This document shows positions 36,060 through 47,547 of a stretch of DNA of 58,902 nucleotides, one piece after another. The stretch spans positions 1 to 58,902 of the forward strand of contig DAHVDE010000042.1 in assembly GCA_027313705.1 (NCBI GenBank), read 5' to 3'. The translations under genes were made by a program, and so were the position numbers. Source of the stretch: Actinomycetota bacterium. GTDB taxonomy: Bacteria > Actinomycetota > Actinomycetes > Streptosporangiales > Streptosporangiaceae. Position 1 is the stretch's first letter. The number at the start of each line of letters is the position of its first letter. Under the pieces are notes generated by a model. It was not told the DNA's origin, did no database searches, and was given only the letters and a program-made list of their open reading frames with translations.

Positions 36060-36590
36060 TCACTCCCTGGCTAGGTCAACCACAAGCGTAAGGCCGTCAA
36101 TCCGGCTGACCCCTGTCCGGTCGGCGAGGTCAAGAAGACCGGCGACCGGACCATGGCCGACGAGGCAGGCATCGGGGTCCGCATCGTGCCACGGAGCCAG
36201 GACAAAGGCCCGCAGGTGAGCACGCGGATGGGGCAGCGTCAGCTCCGGATCACTGCTCACCTCGTCATCGCAGGAAATCAGGTCGACGTCAAGCGTACGC
36301 GGACCCCAGACCACCGTGCGTACCCGGCCAAGCTCCCGTTCCGACGCCTGGCAATGCCCGAGTAGTTCACGCGCGCTCAGCGCGCTCTCAGCGACCATGA
36401 CCGCGTTGAGGTAATCAGGCTGGCGGGGACCGCCGACCGGCGCGGTCTCGTAGACGCCCGATACCGCCTCGGGGCGCACTCCAGGCACGGCAACGAGATG
36501 GTCGATGCCTGCTTGCAGGTTCGCCAGCCGGTCACCGAGATTGCTCCCGAGCGCGAAGACCACCCGCCTTGCGCCCGTCCGCCTAACCAT
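36060..36590 (-). CDS. folK: Hydroxymethyldihydropterin pyrophosphokinase
   Basis: Transfers pyrophosphate to 6-hydroxymethyl-7,8-dihydropterin in folate synthesis. The 176-aa protein has FALGSNLGDR near residue 12 and the RTVVWGPRTLDVDLI signature. I chose the ATG at 36590, which overlaps the folP stop by eight bases; a TTG at 36605 would add five residues. folB, which makes its substrate, is not between folP and folK. Confidence 0.93.
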   Translation of the reverse strand: MVRRTGARRVVFALGSNLGDRLANLQAGIDHLVAVPGVRPEAVSGVYETAPVGGPRQPDYLNAVMVAESALSARELLGHCQASERELGRVRTVVWGPRTLDVDLISCDDEVSSDPELTLPHPRAHLRAFVLAPWHDADPDACLVGHGPVAGLLDLADRTGVSRIDGLTLVVDLARE

Positions 36591-37476
36591 GAGCTGCCTG
36601 GTCAAGGTCGGTTTGCCGCTGCCAGCGGGCCGCTATCTTGACCGCGTCCGCGTTGCCTGGCACCGCGTGCACCCGAACGCACCAGGCTCCGGCCGTCGCG
36701 GCGAGCGCGGTAAGCGCGACCGTGGCGTCGTCACACTCGTCAAAGGGGCGCGGCGGCTCGTCGTCGGCTGCGAGCAGCCTGCCGATGAATCGCTTGCGTG
36801 AGGCGCCTACGATCACGGGGAATGGTGCTTGCCGATGATCAAGGTAGCCGATCTCGCGCAGCCTGGTCAGCAGCGCCCAGTTGTGAGCGGGCTGCTTGGC
36901 GAAGCCGAGGCCAGGGTCAAGTATTAGCAGCCGCGGATCCACTCCGGCGGCGGCGAGTGCGGTTACCCGGCCGGTCAATTCGGCCTTGACCTCGGCCACG
37001 ACGTCACCATAGCTGGCACGGCGGTCCATGCCCGCGCTGTGGCCGCGCCAGTGCATCACTACGTAAGGCACCTGCGCCTTCGCCATCAGCCTGGCCATGG
37101 CCGGGTCGGCAAGCCCGCCGCTGACGTCGTTGACCAGCCTGGCACCCGCTCCAACCGCTAGTTCGGCCACCGACGCGCGCATCGTGTCGATGCTCACCGT
37201 GGCACCGGCGCGGACAAGTTCGGCGACCACAGGGCCGACCCGGCGCAGTTCCTCTTCCTCGCTGACGCGCGGCGCTCCTGGCCTGGTTGACTCGCCCCCG
37301 ACATCGACGATGTCGGCACCGCTGCCAAGAAGCTCGAGGCCATGGGCGATCGCATCGGCCGCGCAGAACCACTTGCCGCCATCTGAGAACGAGTCAGGCG
37401 TGACGTTGACCACGCCCATGACCAGGCACCTGTCCTGCGTCGGCAGGCCGGGCAGCACAACGGGATGGCGAGCCAT
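36583..37476 (-). CDS. folP: Dihydropteroate synthase
   Basis: Sulfonamide-target enzyme that joins the FolK product to para-aminobenzoate. The 297-aa TIM barrel has MGVVNVTPDSFSDGG, VDVGGESTRPGA and GASRKRFIG. The ATG at 37476 matches the family start; an ATG at 37512 is an alternative. The upstream MprF-like gene ends 61 bases before. Confidence 0.95.
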   Translation of the reverse strand: MARHPVVLPGLPTQDRCLVMGVVNVTPDSFSDGGKWFCAADAIAHGLELLGSGADIVDVGGESTRPGAPRVSEEEELRRVGPVVAELVRAGATVSIDTMRASVAELAVGAGARLVNDVSGGLADPAMARLMAKAQVPYVVMHWRGHSAGMDRRASYGDVVAEVKAELTGRVTALAAAGVDPRLLILDPGLGFAKQPAHNWALLTRLREIGYLDHRQAPFPVIVGASRKRFIGRLLAADDEPPRPFDECDDATVALTALAATAGAWCVRVHAVPGNADAVKIAARWQRQTDLDQAAHG

Positions 37477-37537
37477 GGGCGGCACTCTACAGTCAGGCCG
37501 CGAGCCTGGTTCCATGACGCTCCTGGCCGGGGAGCCC

Positions 37538-39487
37538 TTAGTCGGCACCTCCGGCAGAAGACCCGTCGCCGGCTACCGCAGGTGCCTGCCTGTGTGCCCG
37601 GGTAACGTCACGGAACTTTCGCCTGAGCCTGCGTACTTCTACCGTCGGCCAGACCAGGAATGCCTCGGCTTCGAGCGCGGCCAGTCCGACCCTGATCGCG
37701 TCGCGCGGGCCGGCGAAGAGCATGAACCTGGGCACCCATTCCGGGCAGAACTTGGCATTGAACTTGTAAAGCGACTCGATCTGGAACCAGCGGGAAAGGA
37801 AGAGCAGGAACCGGCGCCAGGCGCGGGCGACCGGGCCTGCCCCGATCTTCTCACCCCGCTCAAGTGCCGCACGGAACGCGGCGAAGTTCAGCGAGATCCG
37901 CTTCACGCCGAGATCAGCTGCTGCCTTGACGGTCTCGGCGATCATGAAGTCGTTTAGCCCCGGCTGTGCCGACCTGTCCCTGCGCATCAGGTCGAGCGAG
38001 AGCCCGTCTGTGCCCCAGGGCACGAAATGCAGCAGCGCCTTGAGGGTGCCATCCTGTGTCGCCGTGGCGATGATGCAGCGCTCGTCGCCCGGGCCGCCGA
38101 TCCGGCCGAGCGCCATCGAGAAGCCGCGCTCAGTCGGGGTACCCCGCCACGAGTCGGCCTGCCTCATCAGCCGGTCAAGTTCCTCACGTGGAACGTCGCC
38201 TACCCGTCTGACCTGGGAGGTATATCCGGCTCTGCGGACCCGGGTCACCATCTGCCTGACATTGCGCATCGACCGGCCCTGCAGCGAGAACTCCGCCACC
38301 GAGACCACCGCCTCGTCCCCGAGTTCAAGCGCGGCGAGGCCACCCGTGCGGCACCAGACCTCGGCGCCAAGCTCGCTGCATCCGATAACCGCAGGCACCC
38401 ACGCGTGCCTCGCGGCCAGGTCTAGGAACGCGTTGATGGCACCTGGCCAGGCTTCAGGGTCGCCGAGCGGATCACCGCTCGCAAGCATCACGCCAGAGAG
38501 CACCCGGTAGCACACGCAGGACTTACCTGTCGGCGACCAGATCACGCTCTTGTCGTCGCGCAGCGCGAAATAGCCGAGCGAGTCGCTCTCGCCATAGCGA
38601 TCGAGCAGCCCCCTGATCCGTCCGCCATCCTGGGCACCAAGCCTGCCCTGCGGCTCGGCCGGCCGCAGGAATAGGTATGCCGTCATGATCACGGTAATAA
38701 GCCCGAGCCCGCCGGTCAGGATCGTGAAGAAGTCGTTGAGGAAATCGAGCCTGAAGCTGATCCGGTGCGTCACTCCCACCAGGCCGTAGAGCACGGCCTC
38801 GACCCGCTGCGGGAAGGTGTAAGGCTTGGCCAGCTCCCGCAGGGCGATAAAAGACAGCCCGATGGCGAAATCAGCACAAAGTATCCAGGCAAATACCCAG
38901 AGCGCGCGCCATCTGGTTCGCGGATCACCGAGTGCGTAGAACTCGCGCCGGTAGTAAAAGCCAAGCCCCACGATAACGGCGGTGATCGCCAGCCCGACGA
39001 GCATCGGGGTCAGGCCGAAGGTGGGCACGACTTTTCGCAGCCGCAGCACGTTGATCCCGGCAGCCAGGATCAGCAGCGTCATGACTGCTTGCCAGGATCT
39101 GTGCTTTCTGCGCACCAGACCATGGCAGAGCATCAGCAGCAGCAGGCCGATCAGCGTCAGAGCCAGTCGCGGAGCCGAGTAGGTGAGGCTGAGTGCGCCT
39201 GGAGTCGTCAGGGCGACCTTGTGCAGAGCACGGATAGCGTCGCTGTGCGAGGCGGAATGAAGCTTGGCATACAGGCCGGCATCGGTCCCGATAGCGATGA
39301 AGGTAAATCCGATTAGCAGGATGATCCAGCCCGCCAGCCTTGGCACCCAGCGATTTTGATGACGCCGGTCCACCGGGCGCGGTATTGCCCGCGCAAGCGC
39401 GGACGGCAAATGCGCAGCTGGCCTGCTCGGTCGCTGCTCATCGCCCGGCGCGGGCTCAAGTGGTTCTTGCCCGATTAGGTCGGTCAT
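37538..39487 (-). CDS. MprF-like membrane protein with DUF2156 (aminoacyl-phosphatidylglycerol transferase-like)
   Basis: A 649-aa protein with about six N-terminal transmembrane helices (residues 40-290) and a C-terminal GNAT-like DUF2156 domain typical of MprF/LysX enzymes, which transfer lysine or alanine from aminoacyl-tRNA to phosphatidylglycerol. The visible features (DSLGYFALRDDKSVIWSPTG, SLDLMRRD) place it in the family, but the amino-acid donor cannot be told. It sits between folE and folP. The start ATG 39487 is approximate: an in-frame GTG at 39517 is possible and no strong Shine-Dalgarno is seen. Confidence 0.85.
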   Translation of the reverse strand: MTDLIGQEPLEPAPGDEQRPSRPAAHLPSALARAIPRPVDRRHQNRWVPRLAGWIILLIGFTFIAIGTDAGLYAKLHSASHSDAIRALHKVALTTPGALSLTYSAPRLALTLIGLLLLMLCHGLVRRKHRSWQAVMTLLILAAGINVLRLRKVVPTFGLTPMLVGLAITAVIVGLGFYYRREFYALGDPRTRWRALWVFAWILCADFAIGLSFIALRELAKPYTFPQRVEAVLYGLVGVTHRISFRLDFLNDFFTILTGGLGLITVIMTAYLFLRPAEPQGRLGAQDGGRIRGLLDRYGESDSLGYFALRDDKSVIWSPTGKSCVCYRVLSGVMLASGDPLGDPEAWPGAINAFLDLAARHAWVPAVIGCSELGAEVWCRTGGLAALELGDEAVVSVAEFSLQGRSMRNVRQMVTRVRRAGYTSQVRRVGDVPREELDRLMRQADSWRGTPTERGFSMALGRIGGPGDERCIIATATQDGTLKALLHFVPWGTDGLSLDLMRRDRSAQPGLNDFMIAETVKAAADLGVKRISLNFAAFRAALERGEKIGAGPVARAWRRFLLFLSRWFQIESLYKFNAKFCPEWVPRFMLFAGPRDAIRVGLAALEAEAFLVWPTVEVRRLRRKFRDVTRAHRQAPAVAGDGSSAGGAD

Positions 39488-39564
39488 CTCCGGCACATAG
39501 GTGCGGCCCCGGCTCACGAGGTCAAGCGTAGTCACAAAGTGGCAGTGGTGCGGGCGAACGCTCG

Positions 39565-40139
39565 CTAGCGGCGGGCCATGAGCAAGCTCATGGCTTCCGC
39601 CCTGGTGCTGTCCGAACTGCGGAAGCAGCCGCGGACCGCGGATGTAACGGTCTTGGCTCCTGGCTTTCGCACGCCGCGCATTGCCATGCACAGATGCTCG
39701 GCCTCAACAACCACGATAACGCCCCTCGGTTCGAGAACGTCCATCATGGAGTCGGCAATCTGACTGGTCATTCGCTCTTGTACCTGCGGACGCCGCGCGT
39801 AAACATCGACCAGCCTGGCCAGCTTGGACAGGCCGGTTATCTGCCCACGCTCATTCGGAATATATCCGACATGAGCATAACCAAAGAAGGGTGCCAGGTG
39901 ATGCTCGCAGGTGGAGAACATCTCGATATCCCGCACCAGCACCATCTCGTCGTGATCGGCATCGAACACGGTGGCAAGCACGGCGGACGGCTCCTGGCGC
40001 AAGCCGGCGAACTGTTCGGCGAGGGCGCGAGCGACCCGGCGCGGGGTGTCCTTAAGACCGTCCCGCTCCGGGTCCTCGCCAACGGCGTGCAAGATCTCAA
40101 GTACCGCTCGCTCTATCCGGCTGAGATCGACCTCATCGT

Positions 40140-40143
<4 letters not shown>
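39565..40143 (-). CDS. folE: GTP cyclohydrolase I
   Basis: First enzyme of pteridine and folate synthesis, converting GTP to dihydroneopterin triphosphate. The 192-aa protein has zinc ligands Cys79 and His82 (CEHH), HLCMAMRG near residue 150 and a C-terminal FRSSD. The ATG at 40143 overlaps the ftsH stop by four bases. Confidence 0.96.
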
Positions 40144-42245
<2,102 letters not shown>

Positions 42246-42586
42246 CGATTAACGGCCCCGGCCGAGCCGGGCCGGTACCTCCTGCCGAGCCTCGTGTCCC
42301 GCCGCCTGCCGGCAGGAGCGCAATACGTCCGAGCCTTCCACGCGGTATCCCCTCACTTCCCGCACCTGATGCGAGAAACCGACGGTACACCGCACCGACT
42401 TGCACCGACACGTAGGCGGCACTCAGGAAGCCGCGTGCCCTATCTCCGCCTCTACAGAAGTAAACGCGATCTAACTTCAGATGTGTTCCCGTGCCGGTAA
42501 CGGCCACTCGCGCGTGTCTGGTGCTTGCCCCGCAGCCCGGCACACGGCTGTTACCGTGCCGTGCCATGGCTTGCCCAGGGCGATCA
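42246..42586. other. Intergenic region between ftsH and hpt
   Basis: The 341 bases between two reverse genes hold no gene. An imperfect inverted repeat (ggtaacggcc near 42496-42505 against ggctgttacc near 42547-42556) may end hpt transcription. A GC-rich hairpin near 42260-42275 lies in the ftsH leader. No convincing promoter pair was fixed. Confidence 0.4.
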
Positions 42587-43138
42587 CTAAGTGTAGGCGT
42601 GCGGGGCGAGTGTTCCGATAAACGGAAGGTTCCTGTACCGCTCCGCGTAATCGAGTCCGTAGCCGATAACGAACTCGTCGGCAATCTCAAATCCGGTGTA
42701 GGCCACGTCGACTGGCATCTGAGCGGCGGCCCGCTTGCGCAGCAGCACGCATACCGCGACCGAGGCAGGATCCCGCGATTGCAGATTGTTCACCAGGTAA
42801 GACAGGGTGAGACCCGAGTCCACGATGTCCTCGACGACGAGCACGTGCTTGCCGCTTATGTCGGTATCGAGGTCCTTAAGGATTCGCACCACGCCTGAGG
42901 ACTTCGTACCTGAGCCGTAGGAAGAGATCGCCATCCAGTCCATGCGCACCGGCAGGTGCATGGCCCGGGCCAGGTCGGCCATCACCATCACGGCGCCCTT
43001 GAGCACGCCGACAAGCAGAAGTTCGCGGCCAGCGTAATCGGCGTCGACCCGAGCGGCCAGTTCACTGATCCTGGCCTGCAACCGCTCAGCCGAGATGAGC
43101 ACGTCTAGCAGGTCGTCACCAATGTCGTCCGCATTCAC
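42587..43138 (-). CDS. hpt: Hypoxanthine phosphoribosyltransferase
   Basis: Purine salvage enzyme making IMP or GMP from hypoxanthine or guanine. The 183-aa protein has LLVGVLKGA, the PRPP loop VLVVEDIVDSGLTL and DEFVIGYGLDY. GTG start at 43138. It follows tilS closely (15 bases), a common tilS-hpt-ftsH order. Confidence 0.95.
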   Translation of the reverse strand: MNADDIGDDLLDVLISAERLQARISELAARVDADYAGRELLLVGVLKGAVMVMADLARAMHLPVRMDWMAISSYGSGTKSSGVVRILKDLDTDISGKHVLVVEDIVDSGLTLSYLVNNLQSRDPASVAVCVLLRKRAAAQMPVDVAYTGFEIADEFVIGYGLDYAERYRNLPFIGTLAPHAYT

Positions 43139-43153
43139 GGGCGTCCTCCGGTT

Positions 43154-44164
43154 TCACGCTCTTCCTGTGAAGTGCAGCCTGCCATACCGTCTCTCGCACC
43201 TGACACCGCCCGGCAGGTCCACACCGCGCTGACCGTGCCAGTCCGTGATCAGCGCGTCGAGGCAGGCGACATGGACCGCGCCAAGTGCACCGGCGGGAAC
43301 GCCGGCGACGACGGCCGCCCGCTTGAGCAGCCTGGTCCTGATCGCGGCGGGCAGTTGGGCCAGGTCGTCAACTCCAGGCGGCTCATGACCGCTGATCAGC
43401 CGATCCGCATGCGCGTCGGCCAGCGAGTCGAGCAGGTCCGCGTCGGCACGCAACTGGTCTGCGGTACGGGCGAGCGCCTCGGTGACACCAGGGCCGATCA
43501 GTTCTTCCATCAGCGGCAATATCTGCTGCCTGACCCGCACCCGCCGGAAGGCCTGGTCCAGGTTCTGCGGGTCGTGCCAGGCAGTGAGTCCGAGCGCCAC
43601 GCAGGCGTCGGCGGTCTGGGCGCGCCGCAAGAGCAGGAAAGGGCGCAGGTAACTGCCTGCCGCTTGCGCCATGCCAGCTATCGATCTGGCTCCCGATCCC
43701 CTCGCCAGCCCGAGCAGCACGGTCTCTGCCTGGTCGTCCATGGTGTGGCCAAGCATGATTGCCTGCGCCCCTGTACCCGCGAGCGCGGCGTCGAAGGCGG
43801 CGTACCTGGCTCGCCTGGCGGCTGCTTCAGGACCCGGATAATCAGGCGCGGCGCCTGGCTTCCCGACTTCGACCGGCGCGGTAATGACCGGGTCGAGTCC
43901 CAGCTTTTCCAGTTGCGCCGCGATCAGCAGCGCCCGGTCCGCCGATCCGGCTTGCAATCCATGGTCTACCGTGACGGCGCCTGCCCGCAGGCCAAGCTTG
44001 GGCGCCTCGAAGGCGGCCGCGGCCGCGAGCGCCAGCGAATCAGGGCCGCCAGAGCAGCCGACGAGCACCAGGACCGACTCCGGCCAGCCGCCTAGCGCGC
44101 GGCGGACGGCAAGCCTGGTAGCGGCGACTGCGGGATGCGGCCGTCCAGGCGCTCCCGCATTCAG
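43154..44164 (-). CDS. tilS: tRNA(Ile)-lysidine synthase, probable CTG start
   Basis: Modifies the wobble cytidine of tRNA-Ile(CAU) to lysidine. The ATP PP-loop SGGPDS sits in VLVLVGCSGGPDS. The only ATG/GTG/TTG in frame is a GTG at 44068, which would start two residues before the PP-loop strand and delete a conserved N-terminal helix. The same frame continues upstream through PHPAVAATRLAVRRAL to CTG at 44164, preceded by GGAGG (44176-44172) with seven-base spacing. I therefore extend the gene to this CTG, giving 336 aa. A following ATG at 44160 is in another frame and ends after 22 codons. Confidence 0.8.
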   Translation of the reverse strand: MNAGAPGRPHPAVAATRLAVRRALGGWPESVLVLVGCSGGPDSLALAAAAAFEAPKLGLRAGAVTVDHGLQAGSADRALLIAAQLEKLGLDPVITAPVEVGKPGAAPDYPGPEAAARRARYAAFDAALAGTGAQAIMLGHTMDDQAETVLLGLARGSGARSIAGMAQAAGSYLRPFLLLRRAQTADACVALGLTAWHDPQNLDQAFRRVRVRQQILPLMEELIGPGVTEALARTADQLRADADLLDSLADAHADRLISGHEPPGVDDLAQLPAAIRTRLLKRAAVVAGVPAGALGAVHVACLDALITDWHGQRGVDLPGGVRCERRYGRLHFTGRA

Positions 44165-45312
44165 CCGGTCACCTCCGCGGGTCCTTCGCCGTTGGCCTGG
44201 CCGTCCTGCGCCCGGCGCTCGATGGCCCTGGCGCTGACCCGCTCGAGCCAGCGAACCGGGCTGAGCAGTTCTTCCTTGGTCGGCAAAGTTTGCGGCGAGG
44301 TCCAGACCAGGTTGAACGTCTCCATCCCGGCATCATCGACGACCGCGCGCACGAACGCCTGCCCCTGCTGGTACTGGCGCATCTTCAAGTCGATGCCGAG
44401 GATCCTGCGGATCACCTGCTCACCGCGGTTGCCGCCGGACCGCCTGGCATTGAACTTGGCCCTGATCTCCGCGACGCTGGGGACCACGGTCGGGCCGACC
44501 GCGTCCATCACGTAATCGCCGTGCCCTTCGACCAGGGTCATGACGGCGGTGAGGCGGTCAAGTATCTCCCGCTGCCTCGGGGTCTGAATCGCCTCGATCA
44601 GGCTCTCGCCTTCACCGCCGCGCATGGCGCCTGATACCGCGTCGGCGGCGGACCTGATCCGGCTGAGTATCGAGGCCGGGTCAAGGTCGGAGGCCAGCAG
44701 GAATTCGGTCATCTGCTCCTGCACGTAAGGCCGGAGCCAGGGCACCGAGGTGAACTGAGTGCGATGCGTCTCCTCGTGCAGGCAGACCCAGCGACGGAAG
44801 TCTGACGGGTTGACCCCGAGTTCGCGTTCCACCATCAAAATGTTCGGTGCCACCAAGGTGAGCCGCCCAAGTGGCGCGTCCTGCGCCGGCCGGTCGGGGT
44901 CTGGCGGCAAGAACAGCTCGTACTGGCCAAGCACGCGGCTGGCCAGATAAGAAAGGATGAGCCCGGCCTGCATCCCGGTCACGCGGGCACCGACCGCTGT
45001 CAGCACCGAGCCGGGCGAGGGCGCCGCACCGATCTCGCGCATATGGTCGACCAGCGGATCGAGCACGACCTGGAATCCGCTGATATTCGCCCTGATCCAG
45101 CCTGGCCGGTCGACTATGGTCACCTGACCGCCGTCGTCATCGCCAGGCAGCCCGGTCACCTCCCTGACCGGCTCGGCTACCGCCAGCGCCTGACCGCGGA
45201 GCTCAGCGACCACCCGGCGCGCCTCGGACAGGCTGACCTGCGGGCCCGGCCTGACCCAGCGAATAGCGGTAGAAGTGGCTACGTTCCAGTCGATCATCTG
45301 CGAGCTGCTCAC
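44161..45312 (-). CDS. DUF2342 zincin-like metalloprotease family protein
   Basis: A 383-aa protein with the zinc motif HEETH (WVCLHEETHRTQF, near residue 180) and EGHGDYVMD, which supplies further ligands. It is the actinobacterial DUF2342 family, sometimes annotated as coenzyme F420 biosynthesis-associated without proof. The substrate is unknown. It starts at GTG 45312 and overlaps the presumed CTG start of tilS by four bases, so the two are coupled. Confidence 0.88.
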   Translation of the reverse strand: MSSSQMIDWNVATSTAIRWVRPGPQVSLSEARRVVAELRGQALAVAEPVREVTGLPGDDDGGQVTIVDRPGWIRANISGFQVVLDPLVDHMREIGAAPSPGSVLTAVGARVTGMQAGLILSYLASRVLGQYELFLPPDPDRPAQDAPLGRLTLVAPNILMVERELGVNPSDFRRWVCLHEETHRTQFTSVPWLRPYVQEQMTEFLLASDLDPASILSRIRSAADAVSGAMRGGEGESLIEAIQTPRQREILDRLTAVMTLVEGHGDYVMDAVGPTVVPSVAEIRAKFNARRSGGNRGEQVIRRILGIDLKMRQYQQGQAFVRAVVDDAGMETFNLVWTSPQTLPTKEELLSPVRWLERVSARAIERRAQDGQANGEGPAEVTG

Positions 45313-45345
45313 CCCTACACCGTACGTCGCCCGCTGCAGTACCGG

Positions 45346-46836
45346 TCAGCGGCAGCCGCATCCGGCTAGCGCGGTGGCTAGCTGACTGAGCATCGATTCC
45401 GACTCCAGGCTGTCCTTGCCGCTGATGGCATTGCCCATGAAGGCGAACAGCAGCACCGCGCCATCCTTGGCGTACGCGACGCCCGCCATGGTGGCTACTC
45501 CGGTGAGATTTCCTGTCTTGGCCCTGACCGTGCCCAGTGCTACCTGGCCAAACGGCCCGAAACTGCTGCCCGGGCCGAGCGTGCCCGCGAACCCGGCGAC
45601 AGGAAATCCGGTGATCACCGCCCGCAGGCTCGGATACTTCCCTCCCGCTGCCAGCTCGAGCAGGCCGATCAGGGCGCGGGGGGAAATCTTGTCCAAGGGA
45701 GATAGCCCGCTGCCGTCGTGAAGGTGGATGCCATGCACGCCGAGGCTGGCGTCGACCGCCATCACCGCGCGGGCCGCGCCGCTGAAGGTGGCCGGCCGGC
45801 CAGTCGCGATCGCTACCTGCCTGGCCAGCGTCTCTGCGATGACGTTGTTGCTCTCTACCAGCATCCACTGAACGATCTGGGTGAGCGCCGGCGACTTGAC
45901 CGCGGCGATCACCTTGCCCGCCGGTGCTCCCGCCTTAACCTGGACGGGAGCGTTTCCCACCGTGATGCCGTCTTTGCGCAGGAAACCGGCGAAGGCCGCG
46001 GCGGCGTCATGCCCTGGCGTAAGCGAGCGCGGCAGGAAATTCGAGGGGTCGTCGTAATCTTGCGGCTTGCCGCCTGCGGTGAGCCTGCCCTGGTCGACTT
46101 CGAGGCCGGTGATCGGGGCCGCGTTTCCCGTCGAGATGTAGTTGTCCTGGGCGCCGAAGGCCGGCCAGCCGGGTGCCTGCACCGGACCGGTGAAGAGCAT
46201 ATTGCTATAAGTCAGGCGGACTGAACTGATTCCCCTGGCCCGCAGCGCCCTTGCTGCCTGCGCCGCGAGCGCCACGAGGCTTGCTGGCTGAGGATAAAAA
46301 GAAGCTGGATACCGGCCAGCGGACAAGGTCGGATCACCGCCGCCGACCAGCGTGATTCCAGGTTCGCCCTGGCCGGCCGCCCGGTTGAGCGTCACCGAGG
46401 TAGTGAACCTTGCCTGGGGTCCCAGTGTCTTGATCGCCGCCACGGCGGTAGCGACCTTAGTGGTTGAGGCGGGGGTGAACCCGGTATCAGGGCTGGCCGA
46501 GTACAGGACCTGCCCATTGGCGAGATTGACCACGAGCGCGCCTACTTGCTGGCCGAGTCCGCCAGAGCCGAGCAGCACGGAAAGCTTGGCCGCCACGCCC
46601 GCCGGAGTCGGCGAACCGGCCGCGGCGCCAGAAGGACCGGTCGCGGCGCGCAGGAACTGGGGCGAGTTGTCGTCCTTGCCGCCTGAGACCTGCGGCAGCT
46701 GGAAGAGCGCGAGCCGAGGCGGCAGCAAGCGCGCGACCGCGGCGCCCGCTCCGATCGTGAAGAGGCATAGCAACGCGACCGTGAGGGCCACCATCCGTGC
46801 CAGCCGGTTCAACCATTCCCTCCGCCGCTCGATCAT
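45346..46836 (-). CDS. dacB: D-alanyl-D-alanine carboxypeptidase/endopeptidase (PBP4, S13)
   Basis: Exported class C penicillin-binding protein that trims or cuts peptidoglycan peptides. An N-terminal hydrophobic segment (about residues 14-36) anchors or exports it; the serine motif SxxK appears as STTK in FTPASTTKVA, SxN as SNN in VESNNVIAE, and KTG in RAKTGNLTG. It is 496 aa. The ATG at 46836 was preferred over an upstream in-frame ATG. It diverges from ppa. Confidence 0.94.
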   Translation of the reverse strand: MIERRREWLNRLARMVALTVALLCLFTIGAGAAVARLLPPRLALFQLPQVSGGKDDNSPQFLRAATGPSGAAAGSPTPAGVAAKLSVLLGSGGLGQQVGALVVNLANGQVLYSASPDTGFTPASTTKVATAVAAIKTLGPQARFTTSVTLNRAAGQGEPGITLVGGGDPTLSAGRYPASFYPQPASLVALAAQAARALRARGISSVRLTYSNMLFTGPVQAPGWPAFGAQDNYISTGNAAPITGLEVDQGRLTAGGKPQDYDDPSNFLPRSLTPGHDAAAAFAGFLRKDGITVGNAPVQVKAGAPAGKVIAAVKSPALTQIVQWMLVESNNVIAETLARQVAIATGRPATFSGAARAVMAVDASLGVHGIHLHDGSGLSPLDKISPRALIGLLELAAGGKYPSLRAVITGFPVAGFAGTLGPGSSFGPFGQVALGTVRAKTGNLTGVATMAGVAYAKDGAVLLFAFMGNAISGKDSLESESMLSQLATALAGCGCR

Positions 46837-47000
46837 GGCCACGCTGATGCTCGCCACCTGGCTGCAATTTCGACAGGTGGCCGACACCGAGGGTATACAT
46901 CACAACGGGAGTGCGTGTGGGGGCAACGCGGCAATCAGCGGGCCGGCAGTGCCTCGCAGGCACCTGACAAGGGCTTGGCTACTGGCAAGGAGAGCAGATC

Positions 47001-47513
47001 GTGGTCTTCGACGTGGTCATCGAGATTCCGAAGGGTCAACGCAATAAGTACGAAATGGACCATAAGTCCGGGCGGATTCGCCTGGACCGCATGCTTTTCA
47101 CCTCCACCAGGTACCCGGCGGATTACGGCTTCATTGAGGACACTCTCGCCGAAGACGGCGATCCGCTTGACGCGCTTGTGCTGCTCGAGGAGCCGACCTT
47201 TCCTGGTTGCCTCATCAGGTGCCGTGCGCTCGGGATGTTCCGCATGCGGGACGAGAAGGGCAAAGACGACAAGGTGCTTTGCGTTCCCGCTACTGACCCG
47301 AGGATCGCCCACTTGCAGGACATCGCTGACGTGTCGGAATTCGATCTGCTTGAGATCCAGCATTTTTTCGAGGTCTACAAGGCGCTCGAACCAGGCAAGG
47401 AGGTGGAGGCAGCGAAGTGGGCGGGCAGGCAGACCGCACTCGAGGAGATCGAGGCCTGCAGAAAGCGGCTAGCTGAGAGCGAACATGGGCAAGACGACTC
47501 ACGCGGGGGTTGA
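47001..47513 (+). CDS. ppa: Inorganic pyrophosphatase
   Basis: Soluble family I enzyme that hydrolyses pyrophosphate, pulling biosynthetic reactions forward. The 170-aa protein contains [10 protein letters not shown] and the Asp-rich [11 protein letters not shown] signature. GTG start with AAGGAGAG seven bases upstream. The gene shares a 164-bp divergent region with dacB. Confidence 0.96.
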   Translation: MVFDVVIEIPKGQRNKYEMDHKSGRIRLDRMLFTSTRYPADYGFIEDTLAEDGDPLDALVLLEEPTFPGCLIRCRALGMFRMRDEKGKDDKVLCVPATDPRIAHLQDIADVSEFDLLEIQHFFEVYKALEPGKEVEAAKWAGRQTALEEIEACRKRLAESEHGQDDSRGG

Positions 47514-47547
47514 CGTAGCCGGCGCCGGGGCGGACGAGGAGGCGGAG

